DNA from: Schizochytrium sp. CCTCC M209059 | Taxonomy: Eukaryota; Sar; Bigyra; Thraustochytrida; Thraustochytriidae | Assembly (NCBI GenBank): GCA_000818945.1 | Contig: KN805399.1 | Coordinates: 184,839-248,838 of the forward strand | DNA length: 64,000 nt | Direction: 5' to 3' | Shown here: in pieces, positions 1 to 9,700 of the stretch | How positions within the stretch are numbered: the stretch's first letter is position 1 | Layout of the letters: every line of letters begins with the position of its first letter | Notes under the pieces: generated by a model | Told to the model about the DNA's origin: nothing | Database searches by the model: none | Seen by the model: only the letters and a program-made list of their open reading frames with translations | Program-made: the position numbers and the translations under genes

Positions 1-8
1 AGGCCTCG

Positions 9-85
9 GCGCAGCGCAGCGCAGCGCAGCGCAGCGCAGCGCAGCGCAGCGCAGCGCAGCGCGGCGCGGCGCAGCGCGGCGCGCT
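9..85. repeat. GCAGC/GCGGC pentanucleotide array
   Basis: Tandem GCAGC units, degenerating to GCGGC, fill the left edge of the window. This is a simple low-complexity array with no coding signal. Confidence 0.9.
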
Positions 86-982
86 CGGCCGAGGCTCGCT
101 GGCCATAGGCACCCTGGGAGACGAAGAGAGACGCTGAGAGCGCGAAGACGCACGCGTCCCAGGAGACCGACCAACAGTGATGGTGGCCATTGAGAGCTAG
201 CGAGCGGGCTGCCGGCCAGCTGTGCTGCTTGCCTGGGCTGTTGCAGGCCGCGGAGAGACAGAGTCTGCCTTCGGCCGGTGGAGGCCATTAACATGCAGCC
301 TGGCTGTCTCAAGCAAAAGAGTGGCGCATGAGTGATTTTACTGAGAAAGGAGCGAGAGGTCCTTTCTTGGCCACCAAAATGATCAAGCTCGACCCGAGAG
401 GCTTGTCACGCTGAAGCCATCACTAAAAAAGCAGCTCGTAGACGGCCAGCTAGATGAATTTCGATTCTCTGACCGTTGCACTTGTTCTTGGGAAGAAAAA
501 TTGAGTGAGTCATTGTATATATTTAATAAAAAAAAAAGGTGAGTGTCTTGAATGAAGGACTAAAGGTTATGGAAGATTTAGTTGAGACCCTTGACTGACT
601 GGTACTGTTCGTCAAAGTGGCAAACGATGATTGATTCGTCCTCTCGAAACCGAAGTGCATGCCACAACTGAACAAGAAATTTTACCCACCAGTCCATGGT
701 GCCTGTGGTTCGCCTTGCCGTGATGTCTGTCGGCCATGGCACGTCTTGCATCTCCTCGTAGTCGGTTGTAGTACAAAAAAGAAGTCACTTGGTTGTCAGG
801 TAGCCATGAGTGACAAAGAGAGCGCTCGGAGTCGTCAGCAACGGAGAAATTGACCCACGAGCCAGAAGTCTCCTCCACACTCAACTCGTGAACGTAAAGC
901 TTCCCCTGGCTGGGGACGCGGACGCAATGCTATCAGAGATGCGCGTGCATTTGGCCGCCATGCGGGCGAACATGATCGAGCC
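86..982. other. Intergenic stretch without a recognised gene
   Basis: Only very short open frames occur here and none has recognisable protein character. An A-rich run near 528-538 follows a TATTTAATAAA-type stretch and could belong to the 3' end of a transcript from the left, but nothing confirms this. Confidence 0.5.
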
Positions 983-1852
983 TTACGGTGCGTAGTGAGC
1001 AGGAGGAGGCGGCGGCGGCGCAAATGCCGCAGGAGGTGGGCCTGCGGCCGAGGGCGCCATCTTGACGATGAGACGGCTAATGAGACCTTCGCGATTGCCC
1101 TGACTCGGCACAGAGACACGAATGTAGTCCTTGTAGGCGCCTCCGAGCCCCCCAAGAAGGTCACCCTCCAGCAATGTCACGCGTGTTCCTTTTGAAACGC
1201 TGATAATGCCAAATTGTTTCATTTGAGCCTCATCCACAAAGTGATTCGAAGTCAGGACCAACTGGACCGACTCTTGGGAGCTACTGTCACCACTGACAGC
1301 GGCAGCTGCTGCGGGCGGGAAGCTTTCTACCATCGCGCTGCGAAAGAGATCGCGTCCGCTTCCACGGTTCACAGGCGCGGCCATTTGTGCAGTCACAGGT
1401 GCTGCCACGGGCGGCGCGGCTTCAACAACTGCAACGGCAGGTTGTGGGGCAGGAACCTGCACAGTGAGACGATCCCCCGGCCCCATGCCTTGCGGGCATG
1501 TCACACGAAAGGTCTGGCCCTTGTAGCTAATGCTAAAGGCACTTCCGCCGTAAACACCCTGTGGGATGGTCACCGTTACAGATCGCATTTCGTTCGTCGC
1601 CACAGCCTGCGCCCGTTGCTGATTCCTTTGCTGCTCCTTTTGCATTTCGCGCTGGTGCTCAACGTCCTTTCTCGCGAGCTCTGCTTGCATTTGAGCCTGC
1701 GCCGCGCGCTCGTTGGCAGCCTGGACTTCGTGCTGCATCTGGGCTTGCTGTCTGCGGTTCTGTCGCCCGCGGGCTACGGCGCCGCCCACCAGGAGACCCG
1801 TCATCACCGGTCTCGGTCTCGACCGCGCCGGGCCTCGCACAATGAGCACCAT
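983..1852 (-). CDS. Coiled-coil protein with a PxGxxxG-type beta module and an SH3-like tail
   Basis: 289-residue protein of unknown function. After a short basic, weakly hydrophobic N-terminus (a second Met at residue 17 could be the real start) come about 70 residues rich in Gln, Ala, Glu and Arg that should form a coiled coil. Next is a beta-rich module of the form 'VTIPQGVYGGSAFSI ... CPQGMGPGDRLTVQVP'. From memory this resembles the 'V-P-x-G-V-x-P-G-x-x-F' repeats common in stramenopile proteins. After a Pro/Ala-rich linker, a second globular stretch of about 70 residues (from SNHFVDEAQM to SRLIVKMAP) looks like a small SH3-like beta barrel. The tail is poly-Pro/Ala ending in HYAP. The start ATG abuts a CTCG tandem array. 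Function is not inferred; a scaffold or membrane-proximal adaptor is possible. Confidence 0.75.
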   Translation of the reverse strand: MVLIVRGPARSRPRPVMTGLLVGGAVARGRQNRRQQAQMQHEVQAANERAAQAQMQAELARKDVEHQREMQKEQQRNQQRAQAVATNEMRSVTVTIPQGVYGGSAFSISYKGQTFRVTCPQGMGPGDRLTVQVPAPQPAVAVVEAAPPVAAPVTAQMAAPVNRGSGRDLFRSAMVESFPPAAAAAVSGDSSSQESVQLVLTSNHFVDEAQMKQFGIISVSKGTRVTLLEGDLLGGLGGAYKDYIRVSVPSQGNREGLISRLIVKMAPSAAGPPPAAFAPPPPPPAHYAP

Positions 1853-1855
1853 TTT

Positions 1856-1920
1856 CTCGCTCGCTCGCTCGCTCGCTCGCTCGCTCGCTGTCGCTACTGC
1901 TGCTGCTGCTGCTGCTGCTC
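1856..1920. repeat. CTCG tandem array followed by CTG tandem array
   Basis: About eight CTCG units are followed closely by about eight CTG units. They lie directly upstream of the start of the minus-strand gene at 983-1852, so they fall in its promoter or 5' UTR. Confidence 0.9.
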
Positions 1921-2735
1921 TACTTTGCTCTGCTCTGCTTTGCTCTGCTCTGCAAGCCCGTGACGTGCGTCCGGGTCGCTTTCAATGTAGCGCGCGTCCC
2001 CTCTTCGGGTCTGTCTGCACGGCCGCTGGCGGGTGTGGCTGCTTGCTTGCTGCGCGCGAGGTCTTTTCTTCGCTCGCCTGCTCGTTCGAGTTCTGCTGCT
2101 GCTGCTCTACGCCTTCTTCTCCTTCTTCGTTCCGAGCAAGCTTCTCCTCGGCGCGTCCTCGCCCGCGTCTATCTTGTGCTCGCTCTCCCTGTCAGTCCCC
2201 GTCAGGCCGACAAGGTGTGCGCCGCGTCCGGATCTCCCCCGCGTCGGGTGCCTCCGGGGCCCCCGAATCCAGCGAAAGCCGGCGTCTTTCAGCCCGGGGC
2301 CCCAGAGCCAGACCCGGAGCGAGGGCCGCGCTCAGCGCCGGCGGCCGCCCTCGCGGGGGACGGGTGTCTCTGCGCGCGGCCAGCCGGGCGACCGGCCTCC
2401 GCCCGCCCGCCCGCCCGCCGAGCCTCGCGCGCTTCAGACATGGCGCCGGTTTATGCGACGCGAGCTTGGACCGACGCGAGTGAATGCGGAGTGGTATCCT
2501 ATCCTACTCCAACTCCATACCGTGTCACTCAGGCCGTGCCCTGACGTCCGTTCACGCAGCGAGGAGGAGTTGAAGGGGACGACCTGCGCGATCGCTTGCT
2601 GCAGCTGGCTGAGCCGAGACGCGCTGCTAGGCAGGCGAAGAGCATACAGCAACGGCTGCGCGAGAGGTCGATGCAGTCACCGCAACTACATCAGTGGCAG
2701 CCACTACCGATACGCCTGGAAGCGAGATCGAAAAA
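1921..2735. other. GC-rich intergenic region
   Basis: Very GC-rich sequence with a CCCG tandem run at about 2398-2420. Long overlapping open frames exist in several phases because stop codons are rare at this composition. Their translations are Arg/Pro/Ala/Ser-rich and look non-coding. Confidence 0.6.
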
Positions 2736-2897
2736 ATGAGTGGCCACGAGGAGAAAGGAGGTGGATCTATCCTCGCTGCCATCGCAGACAGGCCAGCAAA
2801 TCCTCTTCTTGACCTCGATACAGTCAAAGAGCGCGCACGTGTACGCGCACGGGAGCTCTCGAGGAATAAATGTCATGATGGTTTTGTTCTCACATGA
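2736..2897 (+). CDS. Possible small protein or isolated exon (weak)
   Basis: A 53-codon frame starts MSGHEEKGGGSILAAIADRP and continues with a mixed-charge segment (PANPLLDLDTVKERARVRAR). It looks more protein-like than its surroundings. The frame is open upstream to a TAG at 2628-2630, which could also be read as the end of an acceptor site. GTACGTG and GTGAAAA downstream (about 2909 and 2930) resemble donor sites, and TTCAAATTCAG ends near 2972. It may be one exon of a short spliced gene or chance. No family was recognised. Confidence 0.18.
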   Translation: MSGHEEKGGGSILAAIADRPANPLLDLDTVKERARVRARELSRNKCHDGFVLT

Positions 2898-3254
2898 CGC
2901 GCAGAAGGTACGTGAACATCGCAGCAGGTGAAAATGCCGTCTTTGGGCGCGACGTTTCTTGCTTCAAATTCAGGCTCCTTGGGCTTTTTTACACACCCGA
3001 GGAGACCCTACGTCGAAGCGCATAGCTTAATTCCACCCGGGGCTACAGAGACGGGCCCACGCATTCTGCCGTGGGCTTGTCTTCAATACGGAAACCGGGA
3101 AAGTCTTACACACGTCGATGCCTCGCGCAAAGATCATATTGATTGAAAGGAGAAAGAAAGAGAAAAACGAACAAAGATTGACTAACTTCGCTTTCTCGCT
3201 CGTCATCTAAATAATAGTAACCTTCGTACAGACGAGGCCAAGAGAAATGCCAAT
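2898..3254. other. Intergenic region downstream of the sterol glucosyltransferase
   Basis: No coding signal was recognised apart from the splice-like sites noted for the preceding weak exon. The purine-rich patch near 3147-3175 and TAAATAATAG near 3210 lie at the 3' side of the minus-strand glucosyltransferase gene. Confidence 0.4.
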
Positions 3255-6200
3255 CTAGATGAATTCCGCGCCAGCAGAATACGCCGTGTGCCCAAGCATC
3301 GTCGTTGGTCCGCGACGCCAGGAATAGTGCGTATGCCCTGCCGGAATGCGCGAGGCGAACGACGTCGAGGGCATTCGTCGCTTCAGCAGAGTCGGGGACC
3401 GGCCCTTCTCTGATGCAGAGTTCTCGAATGGAGACGCCTCCTGGATCTGATCCTCGGCCCTTTTCGGCCTTTCTTGAAGCTCCACACCGGGCGGCTGCAA
3501 GGACATCTTGTTGCGCGTTCCCACCGTGCCTCGAATAGCAGAGCCAGCTACCTTGATTTGCCGTCCAATCGAATTTATCGCGCGCAATGGAGCTGGTGTC
3601 TTGCGCTCCGCAGCCTTGTCCGTCATTTCGACATAGGGCCAGAACCGCCAGTAATCGCTTTCTTCAATGTAGCGCTGCGTCCACTTGGTATCTTCATCTT
3701 GCGCAATGGTCGCCAGCTCCTCGCCAAAACCACCGACAACCTTGCTCAACGCTTGACTGCGCGTCACGAGATCCTCCCGTGCTTGCTCGCCAGGATGTCG
3801 CACAATGATCTCCATGCCCCGCACGCCTTCCATGCGCAGCAATCGCTGCTCAATGAAGGCGATCGCCGTCTCCGTCCCATTTTCGCGGGCAATGGATGCA
3901 GCAAGGACTTGCGCGCGCATACGCATGCCGGCGCCGAGCGCCTTTTCGATGGCCACGCAGAGCCGCTTCGCCGTGAGCTGCGTGTAGGGTAAACGCACGC
4001 CCACGCGCACGGCATCCACTTGGCGAGCCCAAAAGAACTGGTCTCCGAAAAAGGGAACCACCACCGTCGGTTTGCCCGCGCGGAGACCCTCTGCCGTGGT
4101 CCCCGCCCCGCCGTGGTGAATCACGCACTTGCAGCGCTCAAAAAGCCAACGATGCGGCGCAGCCCCAATCTGCAGCACACGCTGTTCCCCTTGCGAGGCC
4201 CCGAGCAAATCGCCTACGTTTACGTCGGCCCAACCAGCCTGTACAATGAAGCGGTGAGCCTTGGACATTGCGCGAAGCGTGTCTGCAATGATAGTGGACA
4301 ACTTGCGCGGATCCTTGACCACGATCGAGCCAAATCCAATAAAGATGGGCGGGTCTTGAGACTGGGCCAAAAAGTCGCGCAATTTGGCCGGAGGTTCGTA
4401 TACTGCCGGCACGCTTTCATTTTCCATTTCGTCGTCGAGGAACCAGTAACCCGGAATGCAAATGTGCGATCCCCAATCTTTGGGCTTGGGCAACATCTGC
4501 GGACTCCATGGATACAGCACAGGCGTGCGGTTATCGTGCGCAAGACGATGCCCGCGCGCAGACATGGTCCAAATTGGAGCAAGACGCAGCGTCTGCACGC
4601 GCCATCGGTTGATCAGGTCGCCGGCGCCGAGCCACATGAGACGGTCCACGGCGCCGTACGACATCCAGTTCAGTCTGCCACTCGAGCTTTCGCCCCTGGT
4701 GCTGGTAAAGGGCGAGGGAAACTCTGTCGTACGTGACCAGGGCATGGGGAAACTCGTAAAGAAGGGCACGCCAAGTGCTTCGGCAATGTGCCAGCCCGAA
4801 AATGCTGGCGGATTCGCCATAACCACATCGGCGCGAAAGCTTGACTCGCGTGCAGCAAATGCGACTCCAGGTCCTTCGCCGACCGACGGCCGCACAGGTT
4901 CACGCTCTGGACGCGGTCCTTCCTCGGGCCCGTCACGAAGCTCGTGCTCCGGCAACGTACATGCGTCCCAGGCGTCGTCGAGAATGTGCGAAATCCATGT
5001 TCGGTGCGAGGCCACACCCTCGCGGACAAAAGAGTATGAAAACATGCTATTTTCTGTCACCATGCGCAACAATTCCTTTGGGTCACCGGCCAAGGGTGCA
5101 AAGCCGAGATTGGCGTCACCCACAAAACCCCGGAAACACTCGTGCGCAGCAATTCGAACATAGTGACCTTGCCGCCGCAGCGCCATGCCGAGCGCAACGT
5201 ACGGCTGAACGTCGCCGCGAGACCCCACAACAATAATAACAAAACGCAGACGTGGTAAGAGCGACTGGGCGCCCGCGGTTGGCGTTGTCGCGCCACCGCG
5301 TGGAGCGGACGCGCTCAGGTGCACCTGGTCTCCTATGTACAGTCGATGTGGGTCTCGCATGTCCTCCGTATCGGCTCGGACAGCGCGTCGGTCCGCTGCC
5401 ATGTCCAAAGACGGATCTAGAGCAGGCTGGCCCGCGTACCATTTGTAGATTCCCGGCATAAAACTTGAGCAAGCCTTGATCATGACGCCGCTCTCATCAG
5501 GATCGCTGTCCGGGGCGTCAGATTCTTCAAAGTCTGCCTCTGGCAGATAGATGCCCTCGCGCGCAAAACTGCGTTGTAGGTCTTCACACGACGTCAAGAT
5601 TATGCGCCCTTGTACATCGGCGATGTCCGAGGCTGCCTGACGCACAAGGTCTTCCTCACGCCTTTGAGCGGGAGGTGAAGTTGGTGGGTGCGCGGCGAGA
5701 CTCGAGGGTAACGAGACGCAGCCTTCGTCTAGCTGGGAAAGTGTTTGTCCATTATCAGCATCCTCCATGCTAAACGTTGCCATCGAATCGCTTGTTGCGC
5801 GATCGCTTGCGGGGCTGTTGCCGAGGAGAGGCGTGCTTGGCAACATGCTACGCGTTGGCGGCACGCATACGTTTGACCAAAGAAATTCATGTACAGAACG
5901 CAGCGCACAAAGCGCGGGACTGGATGCAAGCTCCCAGAGAAACACGGAAAGCCCATGCGCTCGAGCTTTGACAAATTCGGGCTCCAGATTTCCGAAATAC
6001 TTTTTGCTTGGCAGTTGTGGTGCGGTTCCGTGTTGCCGCACGATCGCTTGCTGCACTTGCCAAAAGTCTCGGTAACGTTTTCGCACGTACCAGAGCCGCT
6101 GGCCTCCATCACGGAGCGCTGCTTCGCTGCTTTCCACGGCTACGCGCACAAAGTACACCGTGTAGCCCTCGTCCTTGAGGGTCTCAAACCCGCTCAATCG

Positions 6201-6260
6201 CAGCACGTATTTGAGCGGTTCGACGGCGCCACGACGCGCACGCGCGCCTCTGGCTTCCAT
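3255..6260 (-). CDS. PX-domain UDP-glucose:sterol glucosyltransferase
   Basis: 1001-residue protein with an N-terminal PX phosphoinositide-binding domain (about residues 15-130; the basic RKRYRDFWQV motif corresponds to the PX lipid-binding Arg-Tyr-x-x-Phe). A disordered acidic linker follows. From about residue 330 there is a GT1-type glycosyltransferase. Its N-terminal Rossmann half opens with VVGSRGDVQPYVALG, and its UDP-sugar half has GFGSIV and the signature HHGGAGTTAEGLRAGKP followed by PFFGDQFFWA (about residues 715-745). These match the sterol 3-beta-glucosyltransferase family (yeast Atg26/Ugt51, plant UGT80), which transfers glucose from UDP-glucose to membrane sterols. Fungal Atg26 carries GRAM and PH domains ahead of the catalytic part; neither is visible here, and PX takes that place. 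The C-terminus is a basic disordered tail. The ATG at 6258-6260 is the first in frame. Confidence in family is high; sterol as acceptor is inferred. Confidence 0.92.
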   Translation of the reverse strand: MEARGARARRGAVEPLKYVLRLSGFETLKDEGYTVYFVRVAVESSEAALRDGGQRLWYVRKRYRDFWQVQQAIVRQHGTAPQLPSKKYFGNLEPEFVKARAHGLSVFLWELASSPALCALRSVHEFLWSNVCVPPTRSMLPSTPLLGNSPASDRATSDSMATFSMEDADNGQTLSQLDEGCVSLPSSLAAHPPTSPPAQRREEDLVRQAASDIADVQGRIILTSCEDLQRSFAREGIYLPEADFEESDAPDSDPDESGVMIKACSSFMPGIYKWYAGQPALDPSLDMAADRRAVRADTEDMRDPHRLYIGDQVHLSASAPRGGATTPTAGAQSLLPRLRFVIIVVGSRGDVQPYVALGMALRRQGHYVRIAAHECFRGFVGDANLGFAPLAGDPKELLRMVTENSMFSYSFVREGVASHRTWISHILDDAWDACTLPEHELRDGPEEGPRPEREPVRPSVGEGPGVAFAARESSFRADVVMANPPAFSGWHIAEALGVPFFTSFPMPWSRTTEFPSPFTSTRGESSSGRLNWMSYGAVDRLMWLGAGDLINRWRVQTLRLAPIWTMSARGHRLAHDNRTPVLYPWSPQMLPKPKDWGSHICIPGYWFLDDEMENESVPAVYEPPAKLRDFLAQSQDPPIFIGFGSIVVKDPRKLSTIIADTLRAMSKAHRFIVQAGWADVNVGDLLGASQGEQRVLQIGAAPHRWLFERCKCVIHHGGAGTTAEGLRAGKPTVVVPFFGDQFFWARQVDAVRVGVRLPYTQLTAKRLCVAIEKALGAGMRMRAQVLAASIARENGTETAIAFIEQRLLRMEGVRGMEIIVRHPGEQAREDLVTRSQALSKVVGGFGEELATIAQDEDTKWTQRYIEESDYWRFWPYVEMTDKAAERKTPAPLRAINSIGRQIKVAGSAIRGTVGTRNKMSLQPPGVELQERPKRAEDQIQEASPFENSASEKGRSPTLLKRRMPSTSFASRIPAGHTHYSWRRGPTTMLGHTAYSAGAEFI

Positions 6261-6789
6261 CGCGGCAGATTGCGGCAGCAGCGCGCTTGCTCGTAGACTT
6301 CGGAGCTCCCCGCGCGGGGACGCCCAAACCTGACGTTTCTGCCCTCGATGGGATCAGGGACTGTGTCTGTCCTTTGGTGCCCTCGGAGATGTTTATGTGA
6401 ATTCTCTATCGCGAAACTCCTAAAACCTGGAGCGGCCGGAAGAGAAGTGCTCTCGCGCCGCCCCAATCGTGCCCCACGCCGCGGCAACCGACCCCGTCGT
6501 AAGGCGGCACGCGGCACTGCAGTGGCGGCGGTCGCCCAGCAGTTTGAGTTTTCGTCCCGCAGATTCAAGGTCTCCAGAAGGCCCCAATTTTACACACTCT
6601 CTGCAGTCGTAGTAGCAGTACCTATTCGAGCAGGACGCGCATAGCGCTTCGAGATTCTACTCCATTTTGTCCAAGCAAGCTTCATGCTTATACTTACCAC
6701 CATCTTTTCGAACGATCGCGATGTAGAAGCTCAAGTATTTCGTCTCGGTTTTTGCTTGTTGGAAATGCTTATGTAAAAAACTGTAAAAT
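6261..6789. other. Intergenic region between glucosyltransferase and ABC transporter
   Basis: Holds the upstream region of the glucosyltransferase and the 3' end of the transporter, both on the minus strand. No additional gene is supported; frames here look like chance. Confidence 0.5.
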
Positions 6790-9700
6790 CTAGCGCTTGT
6801 TATGATTGACCGTGGCAGTAACCACAACGCCAAGAACGCGAACCACGACAATTAGAAGAACCAAGTAGATGACATCGTACCACCGCCAGTCATAGTGGTA
6901 GCCGTGCTCTCCACCGAGAAATTCAGGACCGAGAACATAGTCACGAGGCGTCGTACCTGTGCTGCCAGCAGGGCAGCAGAAGTCGCCCGTGCCCACATTG
7001 TAGACGGTCGTGTTGTCCGAGCAAGTGCCCGTATCCGTCATGGTTGGTGTTCCGGACGGATTGCACATGGGATTCGTCATAAAGTTGAACTGCGTAGCAA
7101 TGAGGCCTTCTTGCGCCCAGCGAAAGGGGCTAATGTAGTAGATCCAAATGAGCCAGTTCGGAATCACCGAGGGGAGAATGAGCACACCCGAGGCCAAACC
7201 AAGGACCTGAGTCGTAAGTGTTCCGAGGACCTGCGCGGCGGCAGGGTTCGACATGATGGCCGAGTAAAAGACGCCAAGGTACGTCATGAGACTCACAAAG
7301 AGCCAGTTGATGAACCAGTAGTAGAAGAAGGCCCAGATCGGATTGCTCACGAAGCCAATGAGCCAGTAAAACGGAATCACCGTGACGAGAACCTGCACGA
7401 AAATGTAGGGGTCCTCGGCAAGGTTCAGCGCCAGTCCATACGCATAGGAAGAGTACATGCGCGAGGAACTTTCACGATAAAAGAGCGCGCGGTGCGTAAA
7501 GAGAAAGGGGACAATCGTCGTCACGTTCATGCTGGCAGTCACGTTGATGAGAATGTTGATGCAACTCACTCGGGACTGGACCGCAGCAGCGTTTGTCACG
7601 TCGCCATTCACAAAGACAAGACCAATCATAATGGCGAGGCCACAAAGAATGATCATGCGCGTAGTCGAGTAACTTGGTGTGCGCCAATATTCGGCCTGGT
7701 TGCGAAGATTTAGAAGTCGAAGCTGAAGCCCAAACGACGTCACAAAATGCTGCTGGGGATCGACAGCACTACCGTCTTCGATGAGATTGCGTGTTTTGTC
7801 ATCCTGCAGCGCATCAAGCGCCGCATCGTCATCGGCGGCGTCCCCGGCCGCTGCCCAATCGACGGGCATGAGCTCATCAAGCTCGTTGAGAACGCGCTTG
7901 TACATGGAACTCTTGCGGTACTCTTGAGCGTAATCCCTGACACTGTGGCCGCTGACACCAGCGCCAATCACCGTGAGCATCCATGTCGCAGGATTAAAGT
8001 TGGAGGGACAAGGCTCGACACCTGGAAAGCTTTCGAAGTAGTCGAGGAGGTTCTTTGACTTGTCGCCGAGGTCGTCAAAGAAGACAACCTCACCCCCCCG
8101 CCGCATCAAAAGCAAGCGATCAAACATGTTGAAGATGGCCACGTTGGGCTGGTGCACCGTAACGATGACGGTGCGCCCGGTCGCCGCAACGTTACGTAGG
8201 GCCTGCAAGACATTGAGTGCAGCCCGACTCTCGAGACCGGAGCTCGGCTCATCGGCAAAGATTGCCGACGGATTGGCGACCATTTCCACAGCAATCGTCA
8301 GTCGCTTCGTCTCCTCGAACGAAAGACCCGTCTCTTCGTCGCCAATGACGCGATTCGCGATCGGCTCGAGCTCGAGAATCTCCATAATGTGGTCTACCAC
8401 ATCCTTGAGGCCCTCCTTGGTGGCTACCGTGCCAGGAAGGCGGAGAGCAGCACTAAAATCGAGCGACTCGCGTACTGTTGCCGCCGCCAGATGCACGCCA
8501 AACTGCTCGACATAACCAACCTGCTGGGCGAAACGGGCATTGTTCTTAGGCCGGCCGTTGACGTAAATTTCTCCAGTGAGTCTACCCACAGTCTTGCGTC
8601 CAGCCAGAACATCGAGCAACGTCGTCTTGCCAGCGCCACTGCTACCCATCAAGGCTGTCATCGTGTACGGCTTGGCGTAGGCATCAATGCCATTGAGGAT
8701 CGTCAGGGTTTCGGTCGACCTGTGCCGAGCCGCATCGCGGTCCATGCGCGTTCCAGGCGTCGCCTTGGCCTTGGCGTCGTCCTCGCCGCCCTTGGCTTGA
8801 ATTTCAACCGAGTAGCGAAGATTCATAAAGGAGAGTGTCACCTGCTCGAACTCGAGACCCTTGCTCGTCTGCGCGCGCTGGTTTTCGATATCGCTGCCGT
8901 GCGCAGAGGGGTCCACGGGAGGTGCCGATACATCCATGATCTCAGACTGCGCCTTGAGCGTGCGCTCGCGCATTTTGACGCGAGTCTTTTCATCGTCCAT
9001 GCGCATGAAATTGACCGTCTTGCGGACGATATCACTGTTAAGACCGCCGCGCCGCTCGTCCCATCGCAAATAGCTAAGCGCGACACTTGCCATAACAAGA
9101 TAGAGGGCCGTGATGCCCAGCACGTACGCCACTCCGTACCAAAGGTATGCGGGGTCCGTAATGAACTGGCGCGCTTCTAAAAAGTACTCGCCGCAGTTCA
9201 TCTGTGGATAGGGGGTGTCGCAGTCCGAGGAGCCGCAGTACATGACGCACTCGCCGTCGACTGTCTTGGGGGCAGCCGTGTAGGTTGCACTGTAAAACTC
9301 ATTCTGCACGAGCGACGTGTACGCCCACGATAGCGGGTTCCACCAAAAGATCCAAATATAGTATGCTGGGAGCGTCAAACGTGTGGCAAGAGCACCCGAA
9401 AAGATGACCATGAGCATGATCAATCCGATAAAAGCAGCAAAGGCGGCCCCTTGATCTGGCATGCCAAAGGCGAGCAGACGAATGAGCGCAGAAACATTGA
9501 GACCAAAGCAGAGCACGATAAAGAGAAAGATGAAAAAGTGCTTGCCGTTGTCGTCCAGACTGAGACCCGTCATGAAGTAGACCAGTACACCTAGAAGTAG
9601 GGCGTCTTGGAGCAAAAGCGGAATGCCCACGAGGAACTCGGCAGACACGAAAGATGTTGCATGAAAAAAGTTTTCGCGAGCTTGCTTGTAAAATACGTTG

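Noticed and set aside
1214..2812. Overlapping plus-strand frames in the GC-rich left region
   Set aside because: Cys/Arg/Ser-rich translations of tandem repeats and antisense of the 983-1852 gene.
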